Positions 23,233-33,634 are shown, counted from the stretch's first letter. The stretch is 64,000 nucleotides of DNA from Deefgea chitinilytica (GCF_016881405.1 NZ_WOFE01000003.1:356730-420729), one strand, 5' to 3'. A program made the numbers and translations. The notes: a model not told the origin generated them from the letters alone.

Positions 23233-23586
23233 ATGGATAAGAATCAAAGTAGACTTCGTCGTGCACGTAAAACCCGTGCCAAGATTGCGGAGCTCAAGGT
23301 TGTGCGCTTGTCGGTCCATCGTACCAATAGCCACATGTACGCCCAAATTATTGATGCAACGGGTGGTAATGTTTTGGCTTCAGCGAATACATTGGAAGCA
23401 ACTTTGCGTGCTGAAGTTAAAAATGGTGGCAGTGTTGCTGGTGCAACCGCTGTTGGTAAATTGATTGCAGAACGTGCAAAGGCAGCTGGTATTCAAGCAG
23501 TTGCATTTGATCGTTCCGGTTTCCAGTACCATGGTCGCGTGAAAGCGTTGGCTGATGCTGCTCGTGAAGCTGGCCTGGCCTTCTAA
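23233..23586 (+). CDS. rplR: 50S ribosomal protein L18
   Basis: 117 residues. L18 binds 5S rRNA and hands it to the large subunit. It has [15 protein letters not shown] at the basic N-terminus and ends [32 protein letters not shown] acts as the SD before the ATG. Confidence 0.98.
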   Translation: MDKNQSRLRRARKTRAKIAELKVVRLSVHRTNSHMYAQIIDATGGNVLASANTLEATLRAEVKNGGSVAGATAVGKLIAERAKAAGIQAVAFDRSGFQYHGRVKALADAAREAGLAF

Positions 23587-23605
23587 TTGAGTTTGGAGTT
23601 GAATA

Positions 23606-24121
23606 ATGGCTAAGAACGAAAGAGAAGAAGTTAAGGACGGTCTGCTCGAGAAAATGGTTAGCGTTAATCGCGTAACCAAAGTTGTGAAGGGTGGTCGTAT
23701 CCTTGGCTTTGCTGCACTTACTGTTGTTGGTGACGGCGATGGTAGTGTGGGCATGGGCAAAGGCAAGTCGAAAGAAGTGCCAGTTGCAGTGCAAAAAGCA
23801 ATGGAAGAAGCTCGCCGGAAAATGGTGAAAGTGAATTTGCGTAACGGTACTGTGCAGCACACGGTATTTGGAAAGCATGGTGCAACTACTGTGTTTATGC
23901 AACCGGCTCCAGAAGGTACTGGTATTATTGCTGGTGGTCCTATGCGCGCTGTGTTTGAAGTGATGGGTATTCATAACATTACTGCAAAATGTCACGGTTC
24001 TACTAACCCATACAACATCGTGCGTGCGACTTTGGATGGTTTGGCTAAGCTTCAAACCCCTTCTGATATTGCTGCGAAGCGCGGCAAAACAGTTGAAGAA
24101 ATTCTTGGGGGTGCACAATGA
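23606..24121 (+). CDS. rpsE: 30S ribosomal protein S5
   Basis: 171 residues. S5 is part of the accuracy centre with S4 and of the mRNA entry helicase. It has a double-stranded-RNA-binding N-terminal domain with [23 protein letters not shown] and [12 protein letters not shown]. Its C-terminal domain has [15 protein letters not shown]. Its stop overlaps the rpmD ATG by 4 bp. Confidence 0.98.
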   Translation: MAKNEREEVKDGLLEKMVSVNRVTKVVKGGRILGFAALTVVGDGDGSVGMGKGKSKEVPVAVQKAMEEARRKMVKVNLRNGTVQHTVFGKHGATTVFMQPAPEGTGIIAGGPMRAVFEVMGIHNITAKCHGSTNPYNIVRATLDGLAKLQTPSDIAAKRGKTVEEILGGAQ

Positions 24122-24303
24122 GCGAAGTTAAAACAATTAAGGTGACATTGGTTAAGAGCTTAATTGGTCGCCTTGAGGCTCATAAAGCGTGTGCACGTGG
24201 TTTGGGGTTGCGTCGTTTAAACAGCTCTGCTGTTGTGATCGATACTCCTGCAAATCGTGGCATGGTTAATAAAATCAGCTACTTGCTAAAGGTGGAGGGT
24301 TAA
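24118..24303 (+). CDS. rpmD: 50S ribosomal protein L30
   Basis: 61 residues, the short bacterial form, a large-subunit protein close to 5S rRNA. It reads [34 protein letters not shown]. It begins in the rpsE stop, and rplO starts one base after its stop, so the three are translationally linked. Confidence 0.97.
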   Translation: MSEVKTIKVTLVKSLIGRLEAHKACARGLGLRRLNSSAVVIDTPANRGMVNKISYLLKVEG

Positions 24304-24304
24304 T

Positions 24305-24739
24305 ATGCAACTTAATAACCTAACTCCTGGTGCCGGCGCAAAACATGCAGCGAAGCGTGTTGGCCGTGGTATCGGTTCTGGTTTAGGCAAAACTTGTGGT
24401 CGTGGCCACAAGGGTCAAAAGTCTCGTACTGGTGGCTTTCATAAAGTGGGTTTCGAAGGCGGTCAAATGCCTTTGCAACGCCGTTTGCCTAAACGTGGTT
24501 TTGTGTCTCTTGCTAAAGGCAGGAATGCAGAAATTACTTTGTCTGAATTAAATGCATTGCCAATCGGTGAGGTTGACTTGTTGAGTCTAATTCAGGCTGG
24601 TTTGATTTCTCAGCATTCTTTAACTTGCAAAGTGGTGTTGTCTGGCACGATTGAGCGCGCAGTGACTGTAAAAGGTTTGGGCGTAACAAAGGGTGCAAAG
24701 GCTGCAATTGAAGCTGCTGGTGGTTCCATTAGCGAGTAA
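24305..24739 (+). CDS. rplO: 50S ribosomal protein L15
   Basis: 144 residues. This late-assembly protein has a long basic extension: [25 protein letters not shown] and [18 protein letters not shown]. The ATG lies right after the rpmD stop with GGAGGG upstream. secY follows 29 bp later. Confidence 0.98.
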   Translation: MQLNNLTPGAGAKHAAKRVGRGIGSGLGKTCGRGHKGQKSRTGGFHKVGFEGGQMPLQRRLPKRGFVSLAKGRNAEITLSELNALPIGEVDLLSLIQAGLISQHSLTCKVVLSGTIERAVTVKGLGVTKGAKAAIEAAGGSISE

Positions 24740-24768
24740 TGCTGTAATTCAAAAGGATAGGGCAGAAC

Positions 24769-26073
24769 GTGGCAAATCCCGCTTTGGCTGGCTCAGCAAG
24801 TAAATTTGCTGATCTTAAAAAACGGATCTGGTTCGTTGTCGGTGCGCTGATCGTTTATCGTATTGGCGCACATATTCCAGTACCGGGTATTAACCCGGTG
24901 GAATTGGCGAACTTGTTCCAATCGTCACAAACTGGCTTATTGAACATGTTTAACATGTTCTCAGGTGGTGCTCTTTCGCGATTTACTGTATTTGCGATTG
25001 GTATCATGCCTTACATTTCGGCGTCGATTATTGTTCAACTTGCCGGCGAAGTGCTGCCTTCCCTTAAACAGCTGAAAAAAGAGGGTGAATCTGGTAAGCG
25101 TAAACTTACTCAGTACACCCGCTATTTCACTGTTCTTTTGGCTTCGGCGCAAAGTTTTGGCATTGCAATGATGTTGTTTCGTCAGCCAAATTTGGTAGTA
25201 ATGGATCAAGGTATGTTTGTTGTGATGACAATGATCTCCTTGGTGACCGGAACGATGTTTTTGATGTGGCTGGGTGAGCAGATTACAGAGCGTGGTATGG
25301 GTAATGGAATTTCTATCCTTATTTGTGCCGGTATCGCTGCGGGTGTGCCATCGGCAATCGCTAAGACATTAACGCTTTCAACTCAAGGTTCATTACCAAT
25401 TTTATTGGTTTTGTTCTTGTTTGTGGGTGTTGTGTTGTTAACTGCTGCCGTTGTGTATGTTGAACGTGGACAACGTAAGGTTCCAATTCAATACGCAAAA
25501 CGCCAAGTTGGTAATCGCTTGATGCAAGCGCAAAGTTCATTTTTACCTTTAAAAGTAAATATGGCGGGCGTAATTCCTCCGATTTTTGCCTCATCAATTA
25601 TCCTATTTCCAGCTACGGTGTTGTCGTGGACTGGCAATAGCGAGAAATTGTCATGGCTTAAGTCATTAGGGGATATGCTTCATCCTGGACAGCCGTTATA
25701 TGTATTGTTCTACGCTGCTGCGATCATATTCTTCTGTTTCTTTTATACCGCGCTTGTGTTTAGCCCAAGAGAAACAGCTGACAATTTGAAAAAGAGCGGT
25801 GCGATGGTTCCGGGTTATCGGCCTGGTGATCATACGGCGAAGTATGTTGAGAAAGTGATTCTACGGTTGACACTAGTAGGTGCAGTTTACATCACGATTA
25901 TTTGCTTAATACCTGAGTTCTTGATTTTGAAATGGAATGTTCCATTCTACTTTGGTGGTACATCACTGCTAATTATGGTTGTGGTAACAATGGATTTCAT
26001 GGCTCAATTGCAATCTTATGTGCTTTCTCATCAGTATGAAGGCTTGCTAAAGAAAGCAAACTTCAAGGGTTAA
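24769..26073 (+). CDS. secY: Protein translocase subunit SecY
   Basis: 434 residues. SecY is the channel of the SecYEG translocon in the inner membrane. The start is GTG at 24769, with AAGGATAGGG upstream, giving [19 protein letters not shown]. Ten membrane segments are expected and visible, starting [23 protein letters not shown], with the plug region and [13 protein letters not shown] in TM2. The cytosolic loop [20 protein letters not shown] (SecA/ribosome docking) is intact. Confidence 0.98.
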   Translation: MANPALAGSASKFADLKKRIWFVVGALIVYRIGAHIPVPGINPVELANLFQSSQTGLLNMFNMFSGGALSRFTVFAIGIMPYISASIIVQLAGEVLPSLKQLKKEGESGKRKLTQYTRYFTVLLASAQSFGIAMMLFRQPNLVVMDQGMFVVMTMISLVTGTMFLMWLGEQITERGMGNGISILICAGIAAGVPSAIAKTLTLSTQGSLPILLVLFLFVGVVLLTAAVVYVERGQRKVPIQYAKRQVGNRLMQAQSSFLPLKVNMAGVIPPIFASSIILFPATVLSWTGNSEKLSWLKSLGDMLHPGQPLYVLFYAAAIIFFCFFYTALVFSPRETADNLKKSGAMVPGYRPGDHTAKYVEKVILRLTLVGAVYITIICLIPEFLILKWNVPFYFGGTSLLIMVVVTMDFMAQLQSYVLSHQYEGLLKKANFKG

Positions 26074-26315
26074 GTCAGTTTTTGTATTTGCCCTTATCTT
26101 GTAGACCTTTGTAATATTGCCAGTTTATTTTTTAAACTGGTAATGTTACATAAATCGGACGTGCGGTTCTTGTTTTACTTCCCAGCGAGTGGCGAATGCT
26201 ATATGATTCACACCCTCTTGGATTGCATGGTTGCTTTTTGTGATCATAAAACAAGTTCTGTATTGTATTCCAGCCTTAGGGTTGGGATTTTATTTTTGAT
26301 CGTAAAGGATAGACC
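26074..26315 (+). other. secY-rpmJ spacer with hairpin; no infA
   Basis: 242 bp with no coding sequence that I can support. It holds a 12-bp hairpin ATTGCCAGTTTA/TAAACTGGTAAT (26116-26127 with 26133-26144, T-rich loop, one G-T pair). A weak promoter-like pair, TTGCCC and TAATAT with an 18-nt gap, precedes the hairpin. Many Neisseriales carry infA here; no IF1-like peptide is present in any frame I read. Confidence 0.5.
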
Positions 26316-26429
26316 ATGAGAGTTCAGGCATCGGTCAAGAAAATCTGCCGTAATTGCAAAATTATTCGACGCAATCGTGTTGTTCGTGTGATTTGCACAG
26401 ACCCACGGCACAAGCAGCGCCAAGGTTGA
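26316..26429 (+). CDS. rpmJ: 50S ribosomal protein L36 (zinc-binding form)
   Basis: 37 residues: it starts [15 protein letters not shown] and continues [22 protein letters not shown]. The Cys-x2-Cys pair, the later Cys and the His form the zinc ribbon, so this is the zinc-binding form. The paralogue without zinc would lack them. An AAGGATAG SD lies 6 nt before the ATG. It sits between secY and rpsM, the usual place. Confidence 0.96.
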   Translation: MRVQASVKKICRNCKIIRRNRVVRVICTDPRHKQRQG

Positions 26430-26487
26430 TTCGTAAAATCAATTCTTGGAGTTAGTATCCACGACTTTTTAACCTGGGGTAAGAAGT

Positions 26488-26850
26488 ATGGCCCGTATTG
26501 CTGGGGTTAATATTCCCAATCATCAGCATGCTGTGATCGGCCTTCAGGCTATTTTTGGTATCGGCCAAACTCGCGCTAAAGCGATTTGTGCAAGTACTGG
26601 AATTGAGCCAAGCAAGAAGGTAAAAGATCTCAGTGATGTTGAACTCGAAAAACTGCGTGACGAAGTAGGTAAATTCACTATTGAGGGTGATTTACGTCGT
26701 GAAGTAACGATGAGCATCAAGCGTCTTATGGATCTTGGTTGCTATCGTGGTTTACGTCATCGTAAAGGCTTACCTTGTCGCGGTCAGCGCACGAAAACCA
26801 ACGCACGTACTCGTAAGGGTCCGCGCAAGGCTATCGCTGGCAAGAAGTAA
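26488..26850 (+). CDS. rpsM: 30S ribosomal protein S13
   Basis: 120 residues. S13 makes head-body and A/P-site tRNA contacts, with intersubunit bridges to L5. It begins [26 protein letters not shown] (helix-two-turn-helix) and ends [20 protein letters not shown]. It is the first gene of the alpha group. Confidence 0.98.
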   Translation: MARIAGVNIPNHQHAVIGLQAIFGIGQTRAKAICASTGIEPSKKVKDLSDVELEKLRDEVGKFTIEGDLRREVTMSIKRLMDLGCYRGLRHRKGLPCRGQRTKTNARTRKGPRKAIAGKK

Positions 26851-26865
26851 CTAAGGACATAAATT

Positions 26866-27258
26866 ATGGCTAAAGCAAACACAGCTCGTGTACGTAAGAA
26901 AGTCAAGAAGAGCGTGTCTGAAGGTATCGTGCACGTTCACGCTTCTTTCAATAACACGATCATTACCATCACTGATCGCCAAGGCAATGCTTTATCTTGG
27001 GCTACCTCGGGCGGTGCTGGTTTCAAGGGCTCTCGTAAAAGTACACCTTTTGCTGCACAGGTTGCCGCAGAAGCTGCTGGTAAAGTTGCCCAAGAATATG
27101 GTGTTAAGAACCTCGAAGTTCGTATCAAAGGTCCGGGCCCAGGTCGCGAATCTGCAGTGCGTGCATTGAACGCGCTCGGCTTCAAGATCACCAGTATCTC
27201 GGATGTGACGCCAGTTCCACACAACGGCTGCCGTCCGTCGAAGAAGCGTCGTATCTAA
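26866..27258 (+). CDS. rpsK: 30S ribosomal protein S11
   Basis: 130 residues. S11 is a platform protein near the Shine-Dalgarno helix. It has [24 protein letters not shown] and ends [15 protein letters not shown]. The Asn-Gly in that tail is the site that forms isoaspartate in Escherichia coli. It is 15 bp from each neighbour. Confidence 0.98.
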   Translation: MAKANTARVRKKVKKSVSEGIVHVHASFNNTIITITDRQGNALSWATSGGAGFKGSRKSTPFAAQVAAEAAGKVAQEYGVKNLEVRIKGPGPGRESAVRALNALGFKITSISDVTPVPHNGCRPSKKRRI

Positions 27259-27272
27259 ATCTGGAGTAAGAA

Positions 27273-27896
27273 ATGGCTCGTTATATTGGACCAAAGTGCA
27301 AACTTGCACGCCGCGAAGGAACGGATCTGTTCTTGAAGAGCGCTCGTCGTTCGCTCGATAGCAAATGCAAGCTGGAACAAGCCCCAGGCCAGCATGGCGC
27401 GAAGAAAAATACGCGTCAATCTGACTACGGCGTTCACCTGCGCGAAAAGCAAAAGATTCGTCGTATTTACGGCGTTCTAGAACGTCAATTCCGTGGCTAC
27501 TTCCATGAAGCAGCGCGTCGCAAGGGTTCAACTGGTGAAAATCTGTTGAAACTTCTTGAGAGTCGCCTTGATAACGTTGTTTATCGCATGGGCTACGGTT
27601 CTACCCGTTCTGAATCTCGTCAACTAGTTTCCCATAAAGCAATCACTGTAAATGGCAAACCAGTAAATATCCCATCTTTCCAAGTTAAAGCTGGTGATGT
27701 GGTTGCTGTTCGTGAAAAGTCTAAGAAACAAGTACGTATTCAAGAGGCCTTGTCTCTTGCTGAAGGTATTGGTTTCCCAAACTGGGTGCAAGTTGATTCT
27801 AAGAAAATGGAAGGCGTATTTAAAAGTATGCCAGAGCGTTCTGACCTTTCTAGCGATATTAATGAATCGCTGGTGGTTGAATTCTATTCCAAGTAA
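27273..27896 (+). CDS. rpsD: 30S ribosomal protein S4
   Basis: 207 residues. It is a primary 16S rRNA 5'-domain binder and, in enterics, the repressor of the alpha operon. It starts [23 protein letters not shown]. The single S4 domain (about residues 97-160) has [33 protein letters not shown]. The N-terminal zinc cysteines of the other S4 class are absent. Confidence 0.98.
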   Translation: MARYIGPKCKLARREGTDLFLKSARRSLDSKCKLEQAPGQHGAKKNTRQSDYGVHLREKQKIRRIYGVLERQFRGYFHEAARRKGSTGENLLKLLESRLDNVVYRMGYGSTRSESRQLVSHKAITVNGKPVNIPSFQVKAGDVVAVREKSKKQVRIQEALSLAEGIGFPNWVQVDSKKMEGVFKSMPERSDLSSDINESLVVEFYSK

Positions 27897-27930
27897 TAAC
27901 TTGACCCGCTAAGGCAAGGGATACTGACTT

Positions 27931-28914
27931 ATGCAAATCAACGCAAATGACTTGCTCAAACCGCGCATCATTGATGTACAGGCTGTTGCTTCGGCGCATG
28001 CTAAAGTTGTGATGGAGCCTTTTGAGCGTGGTTATGGCCATACGCTCGGTAATGCATTACGCCGGATTTTGCTTTCTTCAATGCCGGGGTATGCTCCGAC
28101 AGAAGTTAAAATTGAAGGTGTTGTGCATGAATACTCCGCGCTAGATGGTGTACAGGAAGACGTTGTTGACATCCTGCTAAACCTTAAAGGCGTTGTGCTT
28201 AAGCTGCATGGTCGGGACTCTGTTACGCTCACTCTCTCTAAAGAGGGTGAGGGTATTGTTACGGCGTCCGACATTCAGCTTCCGCATGATGTCGAAGTGA
28301 TCAATCCGAATCATGTGATTGCTCACCTTTCTGCTGGTGGTAAGCTCAACATGGAAGTTACAGTTGAGAAGGGGCGCGGCTATCAACCTGCTCCTGCTCG
28401 ACTGAATAAAGATGAGGGTCGTACCATTGGTACGGTTGTGCTAGATGCTTCATTTAGCCCGATTCGCCGTGTTAGCTATCAAGTAGAAAGCGCTCGTGTC
28501 GAGCAGCGTACCGATCTTGATCGTTTAATTATCGACATTGAAACCAATGGCGTGATTGAACCGGATGAGGCAGTTCGCCAAGCCGCACGGATGTTGATTG
28601 ACCAACTTGGCGTTTTTGCCGATTTGGAAGGTACGCCTGAAGTAACAGTTGCAGAACCAACTATCACAATAGATCCAATCTTGCTTCGCCCGGTTGATGA
28701 TCTTGAATTGACAGTGCGTTCGGCTAATTGCCTTAAAGCGGAAAACATCTATTACATTGGCGATCTAATTCAACGTACAGAGACTGAGCTTTTAAAAGCA
28801 CCTAATTTAGGTCGTAAGTCACTGAATGAGATCAAAGAAGTGCTAGCTTCGAAGGGCCTTAGCCTTGGCATGCGCCTCGAAAACTGGCCACCGGCTGGCT
28901 TAGATAAGCCTTGA
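27931..28914 (+). CDS. rpoA: DNA-directed RNA polymerase subunit alpha
   Basis: 327 residues. The N-terminal dimerisation domain (about 1-235) carries [18 protein letters not shown]. After a linker comes the C-terminal domain with the DNA-binding helix-hairpin motif [15 protein letters not shown] and [22 protein letters not shown]. That domain contacts UP elements and activators. It lies between rpsD and rplQ, as is usual. Confidence 0.99.
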   Translation: MQINANDLLKPRIIDVQAVASAHAKVVMEPFERGYGHTLGNALRRILLSSMPGYAPTEVKIEGVVHEYSALDGVQEDVVDILLNLKGVVLKLHGRDSVTLTLSKEGEGIVTASDIQLPHDVEVINPNHVIAHLSAGGKLNMEVTVEKGRGYQPAPARLNKDEGRTIGTVVLDASFSPIRRVSYQVESARVEQRTDLDRLIIDIETNGVIEPDEAVRQAARMLIDQLGVFADLEGTPEVTVAEPTITIDPILLRPVDDLELTVRSANCLKAENIYYIGDLIQRTETELLKAPNLGRKSLNEIKEVLASKGLSLGMRLENWPPAGLDKP

Positions 28915-28941
28915 AGTCGGCACTAGCAAAGGAACTGACAA

Positions 28942-29331
28942 ATGCGTCACCGTCTTTCTAATCGTAAACTAAATCGCACGACAAGCCATCGTCTTGCGAT
29001 GCTTCGCAACTTGGCTAACTCGTTGCTAAAGCATGAAGTAATTAAAACGACTCTACCAAAAGCAAAAGAACTTCGCCGTGTAGCTGAGCCGTTGATCACT
29101 TTGGGTAAAAAACCAAGTTTGGCTAATCGTCGCTTGGCATTTGACCGCACTCGTGATCGTGATGTTGTTGTAAAATTATTCGATGTGCTTGGCCCACGTT
29201 ATGCAGCGCGTAACGGTGGCTATCTACGCGTTCTGAAGTGTGGTTTCCGTCAAGGTGACAATGCCCCTATGGCATTTGTTGAACTTGTTGATCGCCCTGA
29301 AGAAGTTGAAGCGCTAGACAGTGCAGAATAA
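28942..29331 (+). CDS. rplQ: 50S ribosomal protein L17
   Basis: 129 residues. It begins [29 protein letters not shown] and has the LVPxR-type repeat region [30 protein letters not shown]. It is the last gene of the ribosomal block and ends 11 bp before a strong terminator. AAGGAACTG acts as the SD. Confidence 0.98.
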   Translation: MRHRLSNRKLNRTTSHRLAMLRNLANSLLKHEVIKTTLPKAKELRRVAEPLITLGKKPSLANRRLAFDRTRDRDVVVKLFDVLGPRYAARNGGYLRVLKCGFRQGDNAPMAFVELVDRPEEVEALDSAE

Positions 29332-29342
29332 TTGGTAATTTG

Positions 29343-29372
29343 AAAAGGCCAACTCATGTTGGCCTTTTTTAT
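29343..29372 (+). terminator. Terminator after rplQ, probably bidirectional
   Basis: The 11-bp stem AAAAGGCCAAC/GTTGGCCTTTT (29343-29353 with 29358-29368) is followed by T residues. The A run on the other side makes it usable for the convergent minus-strand gene too. Its right arm touches the stop codon of that gene. Confidence 0.9.
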
Positions 29373-30253
29373 TCTGTAATTAATCTTGCTGCTGTAGGTT
29401 GAACATCATACCAGTGCCATTGTTTTGCCGTATAAAGTGATGCCGAAACAATTAATTTATGCACATCTTCGGTATCAATTTTCAAGAATTCTGCTGCTTT
29501 GGCAAGATCTTCAAAGTATAGTTCAGAATAGACAGACCATTCCGTGTGTCTTGCAATTGAGGTTGCCAGTTTAACTAACCGTACGCGTGGCTCCTCATCA
29601 TAATCATCATTTGCTAGGTGAGTTAGAATTTTAGGTAGGCTCCATAACGCGCAAAGTCTTTGCTGTAATTCATGAATGCTACAACCTAAGGTTTCATTTT
29701 GAATTTCTTTACTTCTTAAGTTTCGGTTCCCTTTTAATTTTTCTTTAATACTATTCATTAGCTCAGGTGCTATTTGCCAGAGTAGTATCTCAGCGGTTTC
29801 GTGTAATAGCGCAGCAGTGACAATTTCATTTGGGTCAAGGTCTCTTCTATATTTCCCCATTGAATCGGCTATTTGAGATGCGAAATATGCCCTATAGCAT
29901 GTCTTGTGGCAGTTATCTATCGCAGTATCATTTCGACTCATTGCATCTTCAATATGTCGAGTACCACCGAAAGAGCTGAAAAAACCTTTAATGCCGATCA
30001 TTAATAATACTTTTTCTATAGTGGTTACGTCCGTTGTTTGTGAATGACTGCGCTTTGTTTCTTGATGCTTTAATAATTTTAGACTGAGTAATGGGTCGTG
30101 TCTGATTAAGATTGATAAATCTCTCAGGTCAATATCACTGATGTTTTGCTGATGTTTTATAATTTGCTCATGGGTGTACTTTAATATTGGCACTTCAAGA
30201 GTGCTGAGTAGCGAGAGCCATGATTCAATATTATTTGGGTATTTTTTTGTCAT
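29369..30253 (-). CDS. HDOD-domain protein
   Basis: 294 residues. The central region (about 20-235) matches the HDOD fold, a degenerate HD-type helical domain seen in signalling proteins. Visible segments are PLLSLKLLKH, KVLLMIGIKGFF, ASQIAD, EIVTAALLHETAEILLW and the later C-terminal helices. The metal-binding HD pair of true phosphohydrolases is not evident, so an enzymatic role is doubtful. No output domain is fused. Related proteins influence c-di-GMP signalling or motility, but nothing here shows the partner. Its start is only 31 bp from the divergent apaH. Confidence 0.8.
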   Translation of the reverse strand: MTKKYPNNIESWLSLLSTLEVPILKYTHEQIIKHQQNISDIDLRDLSILIRHDPLLSLKLLKHQETKRSHSQTTDVTTIEKVLLMIGIKGFFSSFGGTRHIEDAMSRNDTAIDNCHKTCYRAYFASQIADSMGKYRRDLDPNEIVTAALLHETAEILLWQIAPELMNSIKEKLKGNRNLRSKEIQNETLGCSIHELQQRLCALWSLPKILTHLANDDYDEEPRVRLVKLATSIARHTEWSVYSELYFEDLAKAAEFLKIDTEDVHKLIVSASLYTAKQWHWYDVQPTAARLITE

Positions 30254-30284
30254 TATGTTTGCTTCTTTTAAGGAAAATCCATTG

Positions 30285-31100
30285 ATGCAGAACTATGTAA
30301 TTGGAGATATACAAGGCTGTTTTGATGAGTTTATGGCCTTATTATCCTTAATTGAGTTTAAATCAAATCTTGATAAAGTCTATCTTGTTGGAGATTTGGT
30401 TAATCGAGGGCCGCGCTCTCTGGATGTGCTGCGGTTTGTGTATGAAAATAGGATGTCAATCCAGTTGGTGCTTGGTAACCACGATTTGCATTTATTGGCT
30501 TGCTGGGCGGGTGTTGCTATTACTAAGCCACAGGACACAATTACTGACATACTTGAGGCTGCTGATGTTGATGTATTAATGCACTGGCTGCGTACACAGC
30601 CTTTATTGATGGAGCTGCCAAATCATATTATTGTGCACGCAGGAATTAGTCCGAGTCTAAGCTTAATGCAAAATAGCCAGCTTGCTGAATTTTGTTCCCA
30701 AAAATTGGCAAGTGATAATTTTGTATGGTGGTTGTCAAATATGTATGGCAACACGCCTCTATCTTGGTCTGAAGATTTGACTGAGCTTGAACGTTTCAGG
30801 TTTGGAATAAATTCATTCACTAGAATGAGAATGCTGGCGGGGAGTGGTTTAGATTTGAGATTTAAGGGGACGATTGAGTCTGCGCCAGCGCATTTACGTC
30901 CTTGGTTTGTTGAAAATATTGAAGGTTCGAAGGTCGTTATATTTGGCCATTGGTCGGCTCTTGGCTTGTTTTTTAATGAAAAGGTAATTGCCTTAGATAC
31001 GGGCTGTATATGGGGTGGACAATTGACTGCAATTTGTCTCGAGAATAATCGCTTATTTCAATGCCCAGCTCAATCAGGTGTGGGAGTTGTAGCTGAATAA
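30285..31100 (+). CDS. apaH: Bis(5'-nucleosyl)-tetraphosphatase, symmetrical
   Basis: 271 residues. It hydrolyses Ap4A to two ADP and in Escherichia coli also removes Np4 caps from RNA. The metallophosphoesterase motifs are complete: GDIQGC (residues 7-12), GDLVNRGP (36-43) and GNHD (64-67). The conserved later His motifs are HAGISP and FGHWSALG. The start ATG at 30285 has AAGGAAAA upstream; an in-frame upstream ATG would overlap the divergent HDOD gene and lacks homology. Confidence 0.95.
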   Translation: MQNYVIGDIQGCFDEFMALLSLIEFKSNLDKVYLVGDLVNRGPRSLDVLRFVYENRMSIQLVLGNHDLHLLACWAGVAITKPQDTITDILEAADVDVLMHWLRTQPLLMELPNHIIVHAGISPSLSLMQNSQLAEFCSQKLASDNFVWWLSNMYGNTPLSWSEDLTELERFRFGINSFTRMRMLAGSGLDLRFKGTIESAPAHLRPWFVENIEGSKVVIFGHWSALGLFFNEKVIALDTGCIWGGQLTAICLENNRLFQCPAQSGVGVVAE

Positions 31101-31129
31101 ATCCATTGCACGGACAGAGAAATTCTGAC

Positions 31130-31333
31130 TTAGCTTGCTAAATCTGGCAGGGACGTTTGCGTGTCGTTTTCTGGGTTATCTGCTTGATCTTCGATACGGT
31201 AACTTTCATCTGCCCATGCACCTAAGTCGATTAACTTACACCGTTCAGAGCAAAAAGGCCGATAAGGATTACAGTCGTTGTACAGGCTAGTATTTCGGCA
31301 GATTGGGCACGAAACAAATATTGACGATGGCAT
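31130..31333 (-). CDS. yacG: DNA gyrase inhibitor YacG
   Basis: 67 residues. This small zinc-ribbon protein binds GyrB and inhibits its DNA binding in Escherichia coli. It has CPIC near the N-terminus and [21 protein letters not shown], the complete family signature. I chose the ATG whose A is also the last base of the zapD stop (TAATG overlap). A Met 4 codons earlier lies inside zapD. The cluster coaE-zapD-yacG is conserved in beta- and gammaproteobacteria. Confidence 0.93.
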   Translation of the reverse strand: MPSSIFVSCPICRNTSLYNDCNPYRPFCSERCKLIDLGAWADESYRIEDQADNPENDTQTSLPDLAS

Positions 31334-32091
31334 TATAGATTGCAATATGACAATGTGAACTGAACGTCTGAATCAACCACTTTGGCTCGGTCGCCACTTG
31401 TGCTTGGCACAATGAAGCGGATGTTAATCGCATATCGATTAGCGGATAATTCTGGAACCGCAGGTAAATCATCGTTTAGGCTGACTTTTAGCAGCTGTAC
31501 AGTCTTACCGCCAGACATTTGCTGAAACGATCCTGCTTTTGCAATAAAGTGGCTTGATTTAGCAGAGTCTCTTAATAGCTTTAAGACTATGTCTAAGCCA
31601 TGTTTAATAGGGAGTAATGGGCTTAGCCAGCGTTCAATATCGAGCTTTCTACGCTCAGATGGTTGCGTTCGCCAGTAATGATAAGATGGAAGGTCGAACT
31701 CACAAACTCCACCAGGGATTGAGATTCTTTGCTTGATGGCCATTAACCATTCGTTTTCTCTTAGGTATTGTCCCAGTTTCCCCGTCATAGCAAGTAAACG
31801 AGCATGTGTTGATTCGATTTCTGTGAGTACACGCTCAAGTGCATCTTCTGAAATGTGTGGATTATTTCTAAGAACAATTAATGCTTGGCGTTGACGCTCT
31901 AATTCTTGTAGCAAGTCGGATTTAAGGTCTGCTCTGCTTGCTACTTCCATAATTTCAAAAATACCGAGCAGCGCCATGTGGTGATCGATTGGTTGATCAC
32001 GGGATGCAAATGAAATAGTACGGATGTAGAGATCTTCGAGTCTCAACAGAGTTCGAATTTTCTCATTAATCGGGAATTCGTAGCTGATCAC
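31333..32091 (-). CDS. zapD: Cell division protein ZapD
   Basis: 252 residues. ZapD cross-links FtsZ filaments in the cytoplasmic Z ring. The sequence starts [22 protein letters not shown] and has the [22 protein letters not shown] segment, both typical. The N-terminal half is helical and the C-terminal half mainly beta. It is encoded downstream of coaE and coupled to yacG. Confidence 0.95.
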   Translation of the reverse strand: MISYEFPINEKIRTLLRLEDLYIRTISFASRDQPIDHHMALLGIFEIMEVASRADLKSDLLQELERQRQALIVLRNNPHISEDALERVLTEIESTHARLLAMTGKLGQYLRENEWLMAIKQRISIPGGVCEFDLPSYHYWRTQPSERRKLDIERWLSPLLPIKHGLDIVLKLLRDSAKSSHFIAKAGSFQQMSGGKTVQLLKVSLNDDLPAVPELSANRYAINIRFIVPSTSGDRAKVVDSDVQFTLSYCNL

Positions 32092-32163
32092 AATTTAATA
32101 GCCTTAGAAAGTTTTGCAATTCTGCAGCAAACCATCAATTTTGAAAACCCATTGCGTAGATAT

Positions 32164-32763
32164 TTAAGATTTTTCTAATAGAAATTTATGCAATTGCGAC
32201 ACTTTGTCGTCAATACTGTCAAATCCTTCTTCATTGCAAATTACTAGATCAGCAAGACGGTTTCTTTCATTTCTACTCATTTGTGCCTGGATGATTTTCT
32301 TGACTTGCTCATGGCTTAAGCCACTGCGTTGCATAACACGGGCCACTTGCGTGGCCTCACTGCAGTCGATCACGATGGTGTAATCGCTGAGGTTGAGGAA
32401 GTCGGAGAATTCAAATAATAAAGGTACCGCGAGAATGCAGTATATGTAATTGGATTCTAGTTGAGAAATTTGTGATTTGATTTCGTCTAAGATCAAGGGG
32501 TGAAATATAGCTTCAACTTGTTTTTTCTTGCAATCGTCATCAAAAATAATTTGTCGTAGCCAGTCTTTGTTGAGTTTGCCATCGTTTAATAGTGACTGTG
32601 ACCCGAACTGTTGCTCAACTAATAAATTAGCAATTGAGTAGGGCTGGGTTAAATGATGATAAATGACATCCGCATCGATAACCGGCACACCTAAACGTGA
32701 AAAAGCGGCACAGAATGTGCTTTTCCCCGAGCCGATGCCGCCTGTTAGTCCCGCAACTAGCAA
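32164..32763 (-). CDS. coaE: Dephospho-CoA kinase
   Basis: 199 residues. It catalyses the last step of coenzyme A synthesis, the ATP-dependent phosphorylation of dephospho-CoA. The P-loop GLTGGIGSGKST lies at residues 5-16, and VIDADVIYHHL follows. It starts one base after the pilD stop (minus strand), so it appears cotranscribed with the pilus assembly genes, as in many betaproteobacteria. Confidence 0.96.
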   Translation of the reverse strand: MLVAGLTGGIGSGKSTFCAAFSRLGVPVIDADVIYHHLTQPYSIANLLVEQQFGSQSLLNDGKLNKDWLRQIIFDDDCKKKQVEAIFHPLILDEIKSQISQLESNYIYCILAVPLLFEFSDFLNLSDYTIVIDCSEATQVARVMQRSGLSHEQVKKIIQAQMSRNERNRLADLVICNEEGFDSIDDKVSQLHKFLLEKS

Positions 32764-32764
32764 T

Positions 32765-33634
32765 TTAACTTATTCCATAAAGCGCAATAGAAAGTTCTTG
32801 TCCCCAAATTAGTGCAAGTAAACCAGCAACGCCTAGGTATGGGCCAAATGGCATAGGCTTATTCCAGCCTCTGTTTTTACCCAGAACCATGGCAATCCCG
32901 ATGACGGCTCCTGCAAATGATGACAATAAAATAATCATTGGTATCATGCTCCAGCCAAACCAAGCACCTAAGGCCGCAAGTAGTTTAAAGTCGCCATATC
33001 CCATGCCTTCTTTGCCTGTAATTAATTTGAAGAGCCAGTATACCGACCAGAGTGATAGATAGCCTATGATTGCGCCATATACTGCGCTATTTAATGTAGT
33101 GAAAATTTCAAAGCTGTTGAATAGTAGGCCGATCCAGATTAATGGCAAAGTCATGCAGTCGGGCAGTAGATATGTATCTGCATCAATCATGATTAGCGCA
33201 ATTAAAAACCATGCCAGTATTAACCCTCCTGCTAAGGCGTATGACAAGCCAAAATGAATAGCTAGCCCAGCAGAGAAAAGGCCTGTTACGAGTTCGATGA
33301 TTGGGTAGCGTATACTAATTTTGCTCTGGCAGTGGCGGCATCTTCCCTTCAAAAATAACCAGCTTATAACTGGGATATTTTCAAGTGCACTAATTTGATG
33401 ATGACACTTTGGGCAAGCTGAGCGCGGAGTGACTAAATTGTATTTTAGCGGCTTTGCTGCTGGAGTGATTTGTTGTTCAAAATAGATCGAGCACTCTGCT
33501 TTAAATTCGTGCTCAAGCATAATCGGTAGTCTGTGAATCACGACATTCAAAAAACTACCAACCATAACGCCAATAATGCCGATGTAACATGCAAGCAGTA
33601 TAGGAAAGTTGAGTGCAGTAATATAATTATCCAC
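32765..33634 (-). CDS. pilD: Type IV prepilin peptidase / N-methylase
   Basis: 289 residues from the GTG at 33634 (reads VDNYITALNF), which overlaps the pilC stop. An in-frame ATG 14 codons earlier lies inside pilC. This inner-membrane aspartic peptidase cleaves and N-methylates prepilins. The cytoplasmic domain has two cysteine pairs (CPKC, CRHC). The catalytic aspartates lie in IDADTYLLPD and in the GYGDFK motif. About seven membrane segments are apparent. Confidence 0.94.
   Translation of the reverse strand: MDNYITALNFPILLACYIGIIGVMVGSFLNVVIHRLPIMLEHEFKAECSIYFEQQITPAAKPLKYNLVTPRSACPKCHHQISALENIPVISWLFLKGRCRHCQSKISIRYPIIELVTGLFSAGLAIHFGLSYALAGGLILAWFLIALIMIDADTYLLPDCMTLPLIWIGLLFNSFEIFTTLNSAVYGAIIGYLSLWSVYWLFKLITGKEGMGYGDFKLLAALGAWFGWSMIPMIILLSSFAGAVIGIAMVLGKNRGWNKPMPFGPYLGVAGLLALIWGQELSIALYGIS

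Noticed and set aside
23417..24118. 233-codon minus-strand frame opposite rplR-rpsE
   Set aside because: Spans two ribosomal genes in antisense, His/Cys/Thr-rich, with no family resemblance.
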